A DNA stretch of 64,000 nucleotides from JAZKFT01 sp040386335 (GCA_040386335.1 JAZKFT010000030.1:1-64000), one strand, 5' to 3'. Counted from the stretch's first letter, positions 43,090 through 52,930 are shown. Translations and numbers: made by a program. The notes: generated by a model from the letters alone, not told the origin.

Positions 43090-44037
43090 ATGAAATTTGG
43101 TTATTCCACCATGTTGCTACCATTTTTTGCAACTCCATGCTTTGGGCAAAATGTAGGTTTTGGTACTACAAGCCCGGCACCAAATGCATTAGCCACCATA
43201 CAATCTATTGGCGAGTACGCTACCGCGTTAAAACTCCGTAACCCCACCAGCAGCGTACAGTTTGATATGTTTATGGGCGGTCCGGCGAACGGTAACACGT
43301 TTAGCATGGGTACGCCGGGAAATATGCCCGTGGCGTTGTACACCAATAGTGTCAACCGGTTGTTTGTTACCGGCGGCGGTAATGTGGGCATCGGTACCGA
43401 TAATCCTTTGGCAGCCAGCGTAGCCACTATTCAAACACCCGGCGATGGTGCCACGGCGCTCGTATTACGCAATCCCACCAGCAGCGTTCAGTTCAATATG
43501 TTTGTAGGTGGGCCGGTAAATGGCAATACGTTTAGCATGGGTACACCCGGCAATATGCCATTTGCCTTATACACCAACAACGCTAACCGGCTGTTTATTG
43601 CGGGTAACGGCAATGTGGGCATCGGCACAGATAATGCGAATTCTAAACTGGAGGTAAACGGAGCAGTTTCGTTGCCTATTCGTACCATAACCGTTGTTAA
43701 CAGTTTTACCCAAACCTTACCCATTACTGATAACGATTATACCATTTTGGTAGAGGCAGCTGGTTTTGAAGGTACATTAAACCTAATCCTGCCCGACCCT
43801 GCCCCCCGTAAAGGAAGGATATATAACATCCGGGCAAACGACCTCGCCCTTATTAATTATGGCGTACCAATTGTGTACATCATATACGGCCAATCGACAA
43901 TTCAGGAACTGCAACGGTATGAATATTTCGGCTACCCAGACATTTATAGCGAAACACTATCTTGCACAGTGCAAAGTACAGGTACAAAATGGGTTGTAAT
44001 CGGCAAGGACTATCACAGGTTCAGAGATAAATTTTAA
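43090..44037 (+). CDS. Secreted fibre-like protein with two tandem 78-aa modules
   Basis: 315 aa with a signal-like N-terminus (ending TPCFGQ). Two tandem copies of one module (ATIQ..G..ATAL.LRNPTSSVQF..F.GGP.NGNTFSMGTPGNMP.ALYTN..NRLF....GNVGIGTDN; about 35-112 and 113-190) also occur once in the gene at 38566. The C-terminal part (about 200-315) is beta-rich and unrecognised. It completes the four-gene secreted operon. Function unknown; a trimeric fibre or adhesin is inferred. Confidence 0.7.
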   Translation: MKFGYSTMLLPFFATPCFGQNVGFGTTSPAPNALATIQSIGEYATALKLRNPTSSVQFDMFMGGPANGNTFSMGTPGNMPVALYTNSVNRLFVTGGGNVGIGTDNPLAASVATIQTPGDGATALVLRNPTSSVQFNMFVGGPVNGNTFSMGTPGNMPFALYTNNANRLFIAGNGNVGIGTDNANSKLEVNGAVSLPIRTITVVNSFTQTLPITDNDYTILVEAAGFEGTLNLILPDPAPRKGRIYNIRANDLALINYGVPIVYIIYGQSTIQELQRYEYFGYPDIYSETLSCTVQSTGTKWVVIGKDYHRFRDKF

Positions 44038-44139
44038 TTAAGTAAACAGATTGTACCAAAAGCAGCACGTACGGACAATTCAAACAAAGTGCAGTATTGA
44101 CGTTTGTTTTACATTTCGATATCGCTAAAAGATTAACTG

Positions 44140-47100
44140 TTGCCCTTAATAAAACCCATTATAAACCTGCTTCTATGTTGCTGCAGCAATATTCTGTTAG
44201 CCCAGGGTTATCATTTTAAAACCTACACCACAAAAGACGGCCTCAGCAGTAACAATGTGGGCTATGTATTTAAAGATAGCAAAGGCTTTTTATGGTGTAG
44301 CACCCCCAACGGTCTCAACCGTTTTGATGGCAATGCTTTTGATGTGTACAATAATAACCCGGCAGACAGCACCACCATTGCCAGCAATAATATTCAAACC
44401 ATATATGAAGACAGCCGCCGGCAATTATGGGCCGGCACTTTAAGCGGCATCAGCCTGTACCACCCGGAAACACAGCGTTTTTCCAACTATGCACCCGACA
44501 CTACGCTGTGCAGGCCGGGAAGAGTTTACCATGCTATGATCGAGGATAAGCAGCACCAGTTTTGGATCGGAACAGCTTACGAACTGCTCAATTTTGATCC
44601 TGTTTCAAAAAAATTTTCACGGAGCGGCTGGATCGATTTTATCAATAGCCAAATACCCGCAAAAGACCGGATGACCAGGGTATTGGTACTTGGTTTCGCG
44701 AAAAAGAACGAAGACGAATTATGGATACTCACTACCTATGGATTGTGCAGTGTGGTAACCGCCACCCACCGGTTTACATTTTACCCGTTTAAGGAAGTGG
44801 AAGATTATTATGGATGCCAGCTTAATTATTACGACAGTTCAGAAGGTGCTGTTTGGATCGGCTCCTATAATAACGGTTTGCTCAGGTACAACAGCTATAC
44901 AAACGAATGGAAAAAAATACCTACCCCACCTGTGTTTTTGCAAAAAAAGGATTTTGACTGGGCCTATTGCATCAAACCACTGAGTGGCGATACCCTCATG
45001 TATTGCAGCCAGAATGGAATGATGGTTTTTGATAAAAGGAAGGAAGCATTTTTAAGATTAATTGCGGATAGCACAGGTGAGAATAAAACCTATTCAGGCG
45101 CTTTCAGCAATTACTATCTGAAAGATGGCAATAAGTTCTGGATATGTACGCCCACTGGTTTGGTGCTGATGCAGTCCGGCCAAAACAGGTTTCGGTTCAC
45201 AAGCCTCGCTGCCAGCAAACCCGACGAATTTGTCAGGAATATTCACTTTTCAAATTTCAATAAACTGCTGATTGCAGGCCACGATAACCCGGGTCGCTTT
45301 TATGCATATAATGAAAAAACAGGGGAGCAGATAGCAATAAAACTCCCTGGCGGAAAACAGCTGACCGCCCACCTGGACCGCATTGCAGAATTGCCCGATG
45401 GTTCGGCCTTTATGAGTACGGATGAGGCTTTGTATTTACTGAATCAGCGCACGCTTACAGCAACTGAGTTAGCACCGAAGCTTCCAAACCATATAGCTAC
45501 CGATGTTATTTACCGGAATGTAGTGATGGACAAAACCGGTATTGCCTGGATAAGGACCCGGCGCCACGGTATCATCCGCTACGATCCGAAAACAAAAAGC
45601 TCTGAGCCGCTGGCAGCTGTACCTGCACGGGATGGACGTGCGTTCCGGATGATTTTTTATAATGAAAAGCAACACAGCTTATGGATCAGCATTGAAGATG
45701 AAGGCCTGTTTATATACGATATCGCCACAGGTAAAGTGCAGCATGAATTTTTGAATGTACCACCCTCGCAAACCGCTGCAACCATTACCAGTATGGTAGC
45801 CGATAAAAAGGGAAATATGTACCTCGGCGATTTTACTTACGGGTTATATAAATGGCTTGTAGATGAAAAAAAGTTCATACGTTTTTCACGTAACGATGGT
45901 ATGGCCAGCGATGCGGTAAATGAAATCAGAATGGACGAAGATGATAATATATGGCTGGCGACGAATGAAGGTATTTCGAGGTTCGGGGTGTCGTCGGGCA
46001 TTTTTACCAACTACAATGAAGCAGATGGCGTTCCACTGATCATTGATAATATCCGCTCCGGTGATAGCGGCTATATGTACACCCGCTACAATGCCGGATT
46101 TTTCAAATGGAATATTCACGATTTCGATACGGTGCAGGAGCGGGGAACTATCTATATCAGGAGTGCAAAACTCTTTGGTAATAATATGGCAATAGATAGT
46201 AGTTACGAATTGGAATATCAGCAAAATAACCTGCTATTCCAGTTTGGTATTCTAACTGCCATACCCGGCAACAGTATTCTTGAGTACAGCGTGAACAACG
46301 AGCCGTTTACAAAACTTAACGGCGCCAATATCATCCAGTTCAGCAAACTGGCGGCAGGTAATTACCGGTTGTTGGTAAGGCAAAAGAATGTGCCGGATAA
46401 CCAGTTTGTCATCAATATCAAAATAGCAAACCCTTATTGGAAAAGATGGTGGTTTATTTTAATGCTTGCGGTATTGTTGGGAGTGATGGTATATGTATTT
46501 ATAAGAAGGAGAGTGGGTGCTGTGCAAAAGGAAGCAGCCTATAAGCAACGCATTGTGGCTACAGAAATTGCTGCATTAAGGGCGCAGATGAACCCACATT
46601 TTATTTTCAACTGCCTGAGTTCGATAGATAATTTTATACAGGATAACAACGCCGATAAGGCAAGTGACTATCTTAATAAATTTGCTAAACTTATACGTGC
46701 CATTCTCGACAATTCTAAAAATGAAACCGTGCCATTTTGGAAAGATTGGGAAACGTTGCAGTTATACCTGGAATTGGAGCATCTTCGGAGCGATCATAAT
46801 TTCACCTATGATTTGCATGCAGATGAAGAGCTATTAAATGGCCATTATAAAATACCACCGCTTATCGTTCAGCCATATGTGGAAAATGCCATTCATCATG
46901 GCTTGAAGAACAGGCCTGGAAAGGATGGCATCATAAAAATAACCGCCCGTTTAAAAGACGATCAGCTGTTATATAATATTACCGACAATGGCGTAGGACG
47001 CAAGGCTGCACAGGCTTTACGAGACATGAACCGCCCTGCACATACCAGCTATGGCATGCAGATAAGTAAAGAAAGAATCGATCATTTTAATACAGGAACT

Positions 47101-47190
47101 GGCAGTGTAAGGGATATAATGATTGAAGATTTAGTAAATGAGAAAGGGGAACCAACCGGCACTTCTGTAACTGTATTGCTGACGGTATAA
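44140..47190 (+). CDS. Propeller sensor histidine kinase (LytS/His_kinase type)
   Basis: A 1016-aa sensor with a TTG start at 44140 giving a signal-like N-terminus (LLLCCCSNILLAQ). Reg_prop blades (GFLWCSTPNGLNRFDGN, QLWAGTLSGISLYHPE, NIWLATNEGISRFG) fill the periplasmic region, followed by a Y_Y_Y-like domain and a membrane helix (about 770-790, WWFILMLAVLLGVMVYVFI). A His_kinase domain has AQMNPHFIFNCLSSID (His820) and an HATPase with VENAIHHGLKNR and DNGVGRKAA. It pairs with the LytTR regulator 9 bp downstream. Lying 102 bp after the secreted operon, it may control it. Confidence 0.92.
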   Translation: MPLIKPIINLLLCCCSNILLAQGYHFKTYTTKDGLSSNNVGYVFKDSKGFLWCSTPNGLNRFDGNAFDVYNNNPADSTTIASNNIQTIYEDSRRQLWAGTLSGISLYHPETQRFSNYAPDTTLCRPGRVYHAMIEDKQHQFWIGTAYELLNFDPVSKKFSRSGWIDFINSQIPAKDRMTRVLVLGFAKKNEDELWILTTYGLCSVVTATHRFTFYPFKEVEDYYGCQLNYYDSSEGAVWIGSYNNGLLRYNSYTNEWKKIPTPPVFLQKKDFDWAYCIKPLSGDTLMYCSQNGMMVFDKRKEAFLRLIADSTGENKTYSGAFSNYYLKDGNKFWICTPTGLVLMQSGQNRFRFTSLAASKPDEFVRNIHFSNFNKLLIAGHDNPGRFYAYNEKTGEQIAIKLPGGKQLTAHLDRIAELPDGSAFMSTDEALYLLNQRTLTATELAPKLPNHIATDVIYRNVVMDKTGIAWIRTRRHGIIRYDPKTKSSEPLAAVPARDGRAFRMIFYNEKQHSLWISIEDEGLFIYDIATGKVQHEFLNVPPSQTAATITSMVADKKGNMYLGDFTYGLYKWLVDEKKFIRFSRNDGMASDAVNEIRMDEDDNIWLATNEGISRFGVSSGIFTNYNEADGVPLIIDNIRSGDSGYMYTRYNAGFFKWNIHDFDTVQERGTIYIRSAKLFGNNMAIDSSYELEYQQNNLLFQFGILTAIPGNSILEYSVNNEPFTKLNGANIIQFSKLAAGNYRLLVRQKNVPDNQFVINIKIANPYWKRWWFILMLAVLLGVMVYVFIRRRVGAVQKEAAYKQRIVATEIAALRAQMNPHFIFNCLSSIDNFIQDNNADKASDYLNKFAKLIRAILDNSKNETVPFWKDWETLQLYLELEHLRSDHNFTYDLHADEELLNGHYKIPPLIVQPYVENAIHHGLKNRPGKDGIIKITARLKDDQLLYNITDNGVGRKAAQALRDMNRPAHTSYGMQISKERIDHFNTGTGSVRDIMIEDLVNEKGEPTGTSVTVLLTV

Positions 47191-47199
47191 AACAACAAA

Positions 47200-47967
47200 A
47201 TGATGAAAGCGATCATAATAGATGATGAAAAGAACAGCCGTGAGGCATTGCGAAAGAAAATAACCGCTTATTGCCAGGCAGTTGATGTAGTTGCCGAAGG
47301 CAGCGATGGCGAAGAAGGACTTCAACTGATTGCACAGCACCAGCCGGATATTGTATTCCTGGATATAGAAATGCCACGCATGAACGGCTTTAAAATGTTG
47401 CAGCAACTGGAGCAACAAGACTTCCATCTCATCTTTACTACCGCATATAACCAATATGCTATCGACGCCATTCGTTACAGTGCATTCGATTACCTGGTAA
47501 AACCGGTAGATACCAAAGAATTGCAGCAATGTGTCGCCCGTATCATTGAAAAAGCAAAACGGCACAAGCCTGTACACCAGCAGCAGGTGGAATTGTTGTT
47601 ACAACAATTGCTGAAAGAAAAAGCAACACCCCAAAAAATGGCTATCTCTACGGTCCAGGGTCTGGAATTGATTGCCCTGGATGATGTGGTGTACCTGGAA
47701 GCGGTAAGTAATTACACCAATATTCACCTGGTAAACAGCAAGCCAGTTCTCACATCTAAAACTTTAAAAGAATACGAAGACCTGCTACCCGCGTCACAAT
47801 TTTTCCGGGTACACAACGGAGCCATTATCAATATCAATTTTATTAAAAAATTTATTAAGGGAGAAGGCGGCCAGGTGCAGTTGTCCAATGGTATATTAAT
47901 AGATGTGGCACGGCGCAGAAAGGAGGAATTGATATTGCTGCTGCAAACGATGGCAATAAAATTGTAA
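47200..47967 (+). CDS. LytTR-family response regulator
   Basis: A 255-aa regulator. The receiver domain (about 3-120) has the acidic pair IIIDDE, phospho-acceptor VFLDIEMP (Asp55) and DYLVKPVD. The LytTR DNA-binding domain (about 150-250) has AISTVQGLELIALDDVVYLEAVSNYTNIHL and FFRVHNGAIININFIKKF. Met2 (47203) is an equally good start. With the preceding kinase it forms a typical LytS/LytR pair; LytTR proteins bind paired short direct repeats. Confidence 0.95.
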   Translation: MMKAIIIDDEKNSREALRKKITAYCQAVDVVAEGSDGEEGLQLIAQHQPDIVFLDIEMPRMNGFKMLQQLEQQDFHLIFTTAYNQYAIDAIRYSAFDYLVKPVDTKELQQCVARIIEKAKRHKPVHQQQVELLLQQLLKEKATPQKMAISTVQGLELIALDDVVYLEAVSNYTNIHLVNSKPVLTSKTLKEYEDLLPASQFFRVHNGAIININFIKKFIKGEGGQVQLSNGILIDVARRRKEELILLLQTMAIKL

Positions 47968-47986
47968 GCTTCAAGTTGTTGGCAGT

Positions 47987-48625
47987 TTATCTGATTAAAA
48001 TCCCTTTATAGAGTTTGTCAAAACTTATAATTTTCCCCGTTACAGCATTTAATTCAATGACTTCCAATTCTCCAATGTCTTTGCCTGCTTTATTTAAGAC
48101 AATAGTCATTTCGTGTGCAGCAGTATAGGTATATTGTTTGATTTTGTCGTTATATGCAAGACTTGGTGTTGATATTTTATTGTTGTTGGGTTTAAAATTT
48201 GATTTTACGATTACCAACGCTGAGTCTACAGAAATAAATTCAGAAGGCTTGTTTTCCGTTAAGAATTTTGGAACGAATTCTAAGTTTAATGTGTCAGTCA
48301 ATTTGAAGTCTTTGTCAAATAATAACCAAAGTCCACCACTGACACCTTTAATTTCGGGGTAACTAAAATGGTAAAAAAAGTTTAAGGTAACAAAGGATTT
48401 TGGAAGCCGCTTTTTTCCTAGAAATTTTCTAGTCCTTTGTTTGCCACGTCTATCAGCATAACTATAATATGAACCTTCAGAGATGCTGAAATATTGAAAC
48501 AATCTGTCTCCAATTTGCGACTTTAAAAGGCTGTCGGCAATTACAACTGCCTCGCCCATTTTTGTCGCCTGAGAATAATTTTTAACAGAAAATAATAAAA
48601 AAAGAAGTGTAATAAACTTTCTCAT
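47987..48625 (-). CDS. Secreted protein of unknown function
   Basis: 212 aa from the ATG at 48625 (MRKFITLLFLLFSVKNYSQ, a signal peptide). An in-frame Met six codons earlier is less likely. The mature protein is beta-rich and basic, with RRGKQRTRKFLGKKRLPKSF and a C-terminal half containing YTYTAAHEMTIVLNKAGKDIGELEVIELNAVTGKIISFDKL, vaguely PepSY-like in its last strand pair. No motif assigns a function. Its codon use looks more AT-rich than its neighbours, which may mark recent acquisition. Confidence 0.6.
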   Translation of the reverse strand: MRKFITLLFLLFSVKNYSQATKMGEAVVIADSLLKSQIGDRLFQYFSISEGSYYSYADRRGKQRTRKFLGKKRLPKSFVTLNFFYHFSYPEIKGVSGGLWLLFDKDFKLTDTLNLEFVPKFLTENKPSEFISVDSALVIVKSNFKPNNNKISTPSLAYNDKIKQYTYTAAHEMTIVLNKAGKDIGELEVIELNAVTGKIISFDKLYKGILIR

Positions 48626-48716
48626 GGCGTTTAGATTATGCAATTTTTAGCGGGGTATACAAATTATCTAAAATTGAATTTTTGACGCCAGACTCTAAAC
48701 CTCAACACCCCAAATC

Positions 48717-49223
48717 TCATTGCTTCAGCGCTTCCAACAGCGCCTCCGCTTTCACATTCGTTCCAAATTCCCTTACTAATTGCCCTTTTTTATCGTATAC
48801 AAAAACACCTGGCAGGCTGTTGATCGTGTAAAAACTGCCGAGAATATAACCTTTATCATGGCCTACGGTGATGTTGGAGAATTTATCGAGCCCATAATCG
48901 CTGATATAAGTCTTCATTTCCTGGACAGGATATAAAGTGGAGAAGATGAAATTTATATCCTGCAGGTCTTTCATGTGGCTGGTAATTTCTTCTGCCTGGT
49001 GCTGGCAATGGCCGCAGGTGGGGCTAAAGATGATGACAACTGTTGGGTGCTTTTTCTTCACCATATCCTTCATCATAAAAAAACTGCTGTCGGCTTTCAT
49101 GAGTTTAAAATCCGGTACGGTGGGGTGTTGCTTATAAATGGGTATAGAGTCGCTTTGTGAAAAGGCTGTCTGGAAGGCAAGGAATAATAACAGGCAGCTG
49201 ATAATCTTGCGGAATATTTTCAT
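48717..49223 (-). CDS. Thioredoxin-like (TlpA/redoxin) periplasmic protein
   Basis: 168 aa. Signal peptide (ending TAFSQ). Thioredoxin fold with VVIIFSPTCGHCQHQAEEI (active-site Cys70 and Cys73, CGHC) and a cis-Pro region NSLPGVFVYDKKGQLVREF. CGHC is typical of oxidising or isomerising members, whereas TlpA reductases more often have CxPC. A likely role is thiol-disulfide chemistry in the periplasm. It is a single gene, divergent from the amidohydrolase at 49430. Confidence 0.85.
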   Translation of the reverse strand: MKIFRKIISCLLLFLAFQTAFSQSDSIPIYKQHPTVPDFKLMKADSSFFMMKDMVKKKHPTVVIIFSPTCGHCQHQAEEITSHMKDLQDINFIFSTLYPVQEMKTYISDYGLDKFSNITVGHDKGYILGSFYTINSLPGVFVYDKKGQLVREFGTNVKAEALLEALKQ

Positions 49224-49429
49224 AACGAATAAAATGGTTCAAAAGAATTTTCAAAAATAAACGGGTTTGCTGTTATGTGAACCATAAAATGTTTTATCAC
49301 ATGGATGCGAAAAGTCCTGTTGGAGGATTTTTTTTAAGGGGTAAGCCCCGATTCAATTTAATTTCATACTCTTGACCGTTCGCGTACCAGGAACCGGGTG
49401 CTATTATTGTTTACCCCAAATTAATACTT

Positions 49430-52400
49430 ATGATTCAGAGAAAATTATTGCCACTGCTGGCACTTTTTTATGCATTTAATGCCCATGCCCAGGATAAGAA
49501 AAAGTGGGATGTAAGTAATCCCGGTGCACCTTTTAAAGAATTGTCTTTCAAAGCAACAGAAGGCACATGGATGAACCTGGACGTATCGCCGGATGGTAAG
49601 GATATTGTTTTCGATTTGCTGGGAGATATTTATTCCATGCCCATTTCCGGTGGTGATGCCAAAGTACTCAGGCAGGGCATGCCTTTTGAAGTACAGCCAA
49701 GATTCAGCCCCGACGGGAAAAAGATTCTTTTTACATCCGATGCGGGAGGTGGTGATAATATCTGGACCATGGACCGCAATGGCAGCAACGCAAAACAGGT
49801 AACCAAAGAAACTTTCCGTTTGCTGAATAACGCTACCTGGGCACCCGACGGGCAATACATTATAGCCAGGAAACACTTTACTTCCGGCCGTTCCCTGGGT
49901 GCTGGTGAGCTGTGGATGTACCATGTAAGTGGAGGCACAGGTTTGCAGTTAACGGTCCGCAAAAACGACCAGCAGGACCTTAACGAACCTTCTGCATCTG
50001 CCGACGGCAAATACATCTATTATAGTGAAGACATGTACCCCGGTGGTTTTTTCCAATACAATAAAGACCCTAACAGCCAGGTATTTGCTATCCGTCGTTT
50101 TGACCGGGAAAAAGGTACCATCGAAACCGTTACAGGCGGCCCCGGCGGCGCGTTCCGACCGCAGGTTTCACGTGATGGAAAAACCCTGGCTTTCATAAAA
50201 AGAATTCGCACCAAAACAGTGCTATACCTCTGCAACCTGGAAACAGGGGAGGAGTGGCCCGTGTACGACAAACTCTCCAAAGACCAGCAGGAAGCCTGGA
50301 CTATTTTTGGCATTTACACAGGTTTTTCGTGGATGCCTGATGATAGAAATATTGTAATATGGAGCGGCGGTAAAATCCTGAAAGTGGATATAAATACTGC
50401 TAATGTTGCTACCGAAATACCTTTTAACTGTACGGTAAAGCAACGCATTACCGATGCTGTCCGGTTTAAGCAGAACTTAGACCCCGCGCAGTTTTCAGCC
50501 AATGTAATACGCGGGGCTATTACCTCACCCGATGGCAAATGGCTGGTGTTTAATGCGGTAGGCTACCTCTGGAAAAAAATGCTTCCCGATGGGAAGCCCG
50601 AACGCATTACCACAGGAACCGACCAGGAATCTGAACCTTCCTTTTCACCCGACGGAAAAACCCTGGTTTATGTAACCTGGAATGATTCCGCCACAGGGGC
50701 TTTGTACAAAGTAAATTTTACCGGAACTGCAGCACCCCAGAAAATTTCAACCGTAAAGGGAATGTACCGTACCCCTGCTTTTTCACCGGATGCCCGTTGG
50801 ATCGTGTACGAAAAAGAAAGCGGCGATAATATCATGGGCAGCAGTTTTACAGTTAAACCAGGCGTCTATTTGGTATCCGTTGACGGAGGGAAAGAAACTT
50901 TCGTTACAGATGCAGGCAGTTTTCCAAAATTTGATAAGTCCGGCGACCGGATCTATTACCAGGCTGGCGATGGCATGAACAGGAAATACGCGAGTTGCAA
51001 AACGGACGGCACCGAAGACCGGATCCATCTTAAAAGCACCTATGGCAGCCAGTTTACGGTGTCGCCGGATGAAAACTGGGTGGCGTTTGTAGACCTTTTC
51101 AAAGTGTATATCGCAACCTTTCCGCATACCGGAAAGACCATTGATCTTGGAAGCGGCACTACCGATTTTCCGGTAAAGCAGGTGGCCAAAGATGCTGGAA
51201 TCAGTTTGCAGTGGAGCAGCGACAACAAACAATTACATTACACGCTTGGCAGCCAGTACTTCAGTGTTCCGATCGAAGACCGCTTTGATTTTATAGCCGG
51301 TAAAGCCGATTCTCTTTTTAAAATGCCTTCGAACGGAATAGAAGTGGGACTACAAGTTGCAACGGATAAACCAAAAGGCCTGGTAGCTTTTACCAGTGCC
51401 CGCATCATTACTATGAATGGCAGCGGCGAGGTGATAGAAAACGGAACGGTGCTGGTGGATGGTAACCTGATAAAAGCCGTAGGTAAAACGGGAGATGTGC
51501 AGGTGCCCGCCTCAGCCAAAATTGTGGATTGTAACGGCAAAACGGTGATGCCGGGCTTTATAGATGCGCATGCACATGGTGCTCATTTCCGCAGTGGCAT
51601 TTTACCACAAAAGCATTGGCCGTATTACACAAACCTGGCTTATGGCGTTACCACCATGCACGACCCCTCTGCCAATACTGAAACCGTGTTTGGCCAGGCT
51701 GAACTCATTAAGGCCGGGCAGATGGTAGGCCCAAGAGTATTCTCAACAGGCACTGTTTTGTATGGCGCCGATGGCGATTTTAAAGCGGTGATCAACAACC
51801 TGGAAGACGCTAAAAGTGCCTTGCGCCGCACAAAGGCCTATGGCGCATTTTCTGTAAAAAGCTATAACCAGCCACGTCGCGAGCAACGCCAGATGATCAT
51901 AGAAGCTGCCCGGGAACTGAATATGGAAGTGGTACCCGAGGGAGGGTCCTTTTTTTACCACAACATGAGCATGATACTGGATGGGCATACCACTATTGAA
52001 CACAATATACCCGTGGCTACTTTATATGATGACGTGATCCAGCTTTGGAAAAATTCCAAAACAGCTTATACCCCCACGCTGATTGTGTGCTACGGAGCAC
52101 CCAGCGGCGAGTATTATTGGTACCAGCATACCAATGTTTGGGAAAAGGAAAAGCTACTCCGGTTTACCCCACGTTCCATTATAGACCCACGTAGCCGGTA
52201 CCGTACCATGGTGCCCGAAGAGGAATATATCAATGGCCATATGCTTGTTTCTAAAAGCCTGAAAAAACTGAGTGATGCCGGGGTAAAAGTAAATATGGGA
52301 GCTCACGGACAAATACAGGGCATTGGCGTCCATTGGGAAATTTGGATGATGACACAAGGTGGTATGACACCGATGGAAGCACTCCGCACAGCCACCATCA

Positions 52401-52693
52401 ACCCTGCAGCCAGCCTTGGCCTGGATAATTGGGTTGGCTCCCTGCAGGCTGGTAAACTGGCCGATATTATTGTAATGGACAAAAACCCGCTTGAGAACAT
52501 CTATAACACAGAGAGCATTCGTTATACCATGATAAATGGCAGACTGTACGATACAGAACAAATGAACGAAATAGGAAATTACAACAAACCCCGCAGCAAA
52601 TTCTATTGGGAAACCGGCAGAAATGGCGCAACGTTCCCCTGGCATAACGAAGCCAATATCAAAAGTATCAGCGCGGAAATGGACCTTGATTAA
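49430..52693 (+). CDS. TolB-like propeller/amidohydrolase fusion enzyme
   Basis: A 1087-aa protein. Signal peptide (ending FNAHAQ). WD40-like/TolB-type propeller blades fill about 35-640 (SPDGKDIVFDLLGDIYSMPISGGDAK, FSPDGKKILFTSDAGGGDNIW, FSPDGKTLVYVTWND). An amidohydrolase domain begins near 650 (GLVAFTSARIITMNGSGEVIENGTVLVDGN). Metal ligands include MPGFIDAHAHG (His714, His716), GHTTIEHN (His853, His858 region) and GAHGQIQG. The end is ATINPAASLGLDNWVGSLQAGKLADIIVMDKNP. Members are secreted or periplasmic hydrolases of imidazolonepropionase/prolidase-like type; substrate unknown. The propeller resembles that of tricorn-type peptidases, which gate peptides. Confidence 0.9.
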   Translation: MIQRKLLPLLALFYAFNAHAQDKKKWDVSNPGAPFKELSFKATEGTWMNLDVSPDGKDIVFDLLGDIYSMPISGGDAKVLRQGMPFEVQPRFSPDGKKILFTSDAGGGDNIWTMDRNGSNAKQVTKETFRLLNNATWAPDGQYIIARKHFTSGRSLGAGELWMYHVSGGTGLQLTVRKNDQQDLNEPSASADGKYIYYSEDMYPGGFFQYNKDPNSQVFAIRRFDREKGTIETVTGGPGGAFRPQVSRDGKTLAFIKRIRTKTVLYLCNLETGEEWPVYDKLSKDQQEAWTIFGIYTGFSWMPDDRNIVIWSGGKILKVDINTANVATEIPFNCTVKQRITDAVRFKQNLDPAQFSANVIRGAITSPDGKWLVFNAVGYLWKKMLPDGKPERITTGTDQESEPSFSPDGKTLVYVTWNDSATGALYKVNFTGTAAPQKISTVKGMYRTPAFSPDARWIVYEKESGDNIMGSSFTVKPGVYLVSVDGGKETFVTDAGSFPKFDKSGDRIYYQAGDGMNRKYASCKTDGTEDRIHLKSTYGSQFTVSPDENWVAFVDLFKVYIATFPHTGKTIDLGSGTTDFPVKQVAKDAGISLQWSSDNKQLHYTLGSQYFSVPIEDRFDFIAGKADSLFKMPSNGIEVGLQVATDKPKGLVAFTSARIITMNGSGEVIENGTVLVDGNLIKAVGKTGDVQVPASAKIVDCNGKTVMPGFIDAHAHGAHFRSGILPQKHWPYYTNLAYGVTTMHDPSANTETVFGQAELIKAGQMVGPRVFSTGTVLYGADGDFKAVINNLEDAKSALRRTKAYGAFSVKSYNQPRREQRQMIIEAARELNMEVVPEGGSFFYHNMSMILDGHTTIEHNIPVATLYDDVIQLWKNSKTAYTPTLIVCYGAPSGEYYWYQHTNVWEKEKLLRFTPRSIIDPRSRYRTMVPEEEYINGHMLVSKSLKKLSDAGVKVNMGAHGQIQGIGVHWEIWMMTQGGMTPMEALRTATINPAASLGLDNWVGSLQAGKLADIIVMDKNPLENIYNTESIRYTMINGRLYDTEQMNEIGNYNKPRSKFYWETGRNGATFPWHNEANIKSISAEMDLD

Positions 52694-52706
52694 GGGTGAT
52701 TTTCCC

Positions 52707-52740
52707 ACCCTGGCAGGGCTGGCTTTCGCCTTGGCAGGGT
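52707..52740. repeat. CCCTGnCAGGG hairpin repeat, copy 1
   Basis: ACCCTGGCAGGGC / GCCTTGGCAGGGT stem, with two imperfect positions, around TGGCTTTC. It lies 14 bp after the amidohydrolase stop. A perfect copy of the same family is at 60237-60272. Confidence 0.65.
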
Positions 52741-52814
52741 TTAGGTAGCCAGAAAGAAACGAAGGAACATCACGCCATTAATATTCACCTGGGCATTCTT
52801 TTAACCCCAAACCC

Positions 52815-52822
52815 TATCTTTG
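52815..52822 (+). promoter_or_regulatory. Putative -7 element of the efp promoter
   Basis: TATCTTTG followed by CCGCC matches TAnnTTTG and the TTTGCCG context also seen before rpsL and accB. It lies about 109 bp before the efp ATG. The leader then includes a GTAAATC word repeat. Confidence 0.55.
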
Positions 52823-52890
52823 CCGCCTTTCAAAAAGACATATACGCCATAAATTGTAGCAGAAAAGCAGTGATTTGAGGCGCGTGGCAA

Positions 52891-52928
52891 CCATAAAATC
52901 GTAAATCAAAAATCGTAAATCGTAATTG
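52891..52928. repeat. AAATCGTAAATC word repeat in the efp leader
   Basis: Words CATAAAATCGTAAATC, AAAAATCGTAAATC and GTAATT end 2 bp before the efp start codon, occupying the place of a ribosome-binding site. Confidence 0.6.
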
Positions 52929-52930
52929 GT

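Noticed and set aside
44140..47190. Second HTCS for a polysaccharide locus
   Set aside because: The protein ends after the histidine kinase and has no receiver or AraC domain; the separate LytTR gene is the regulator.
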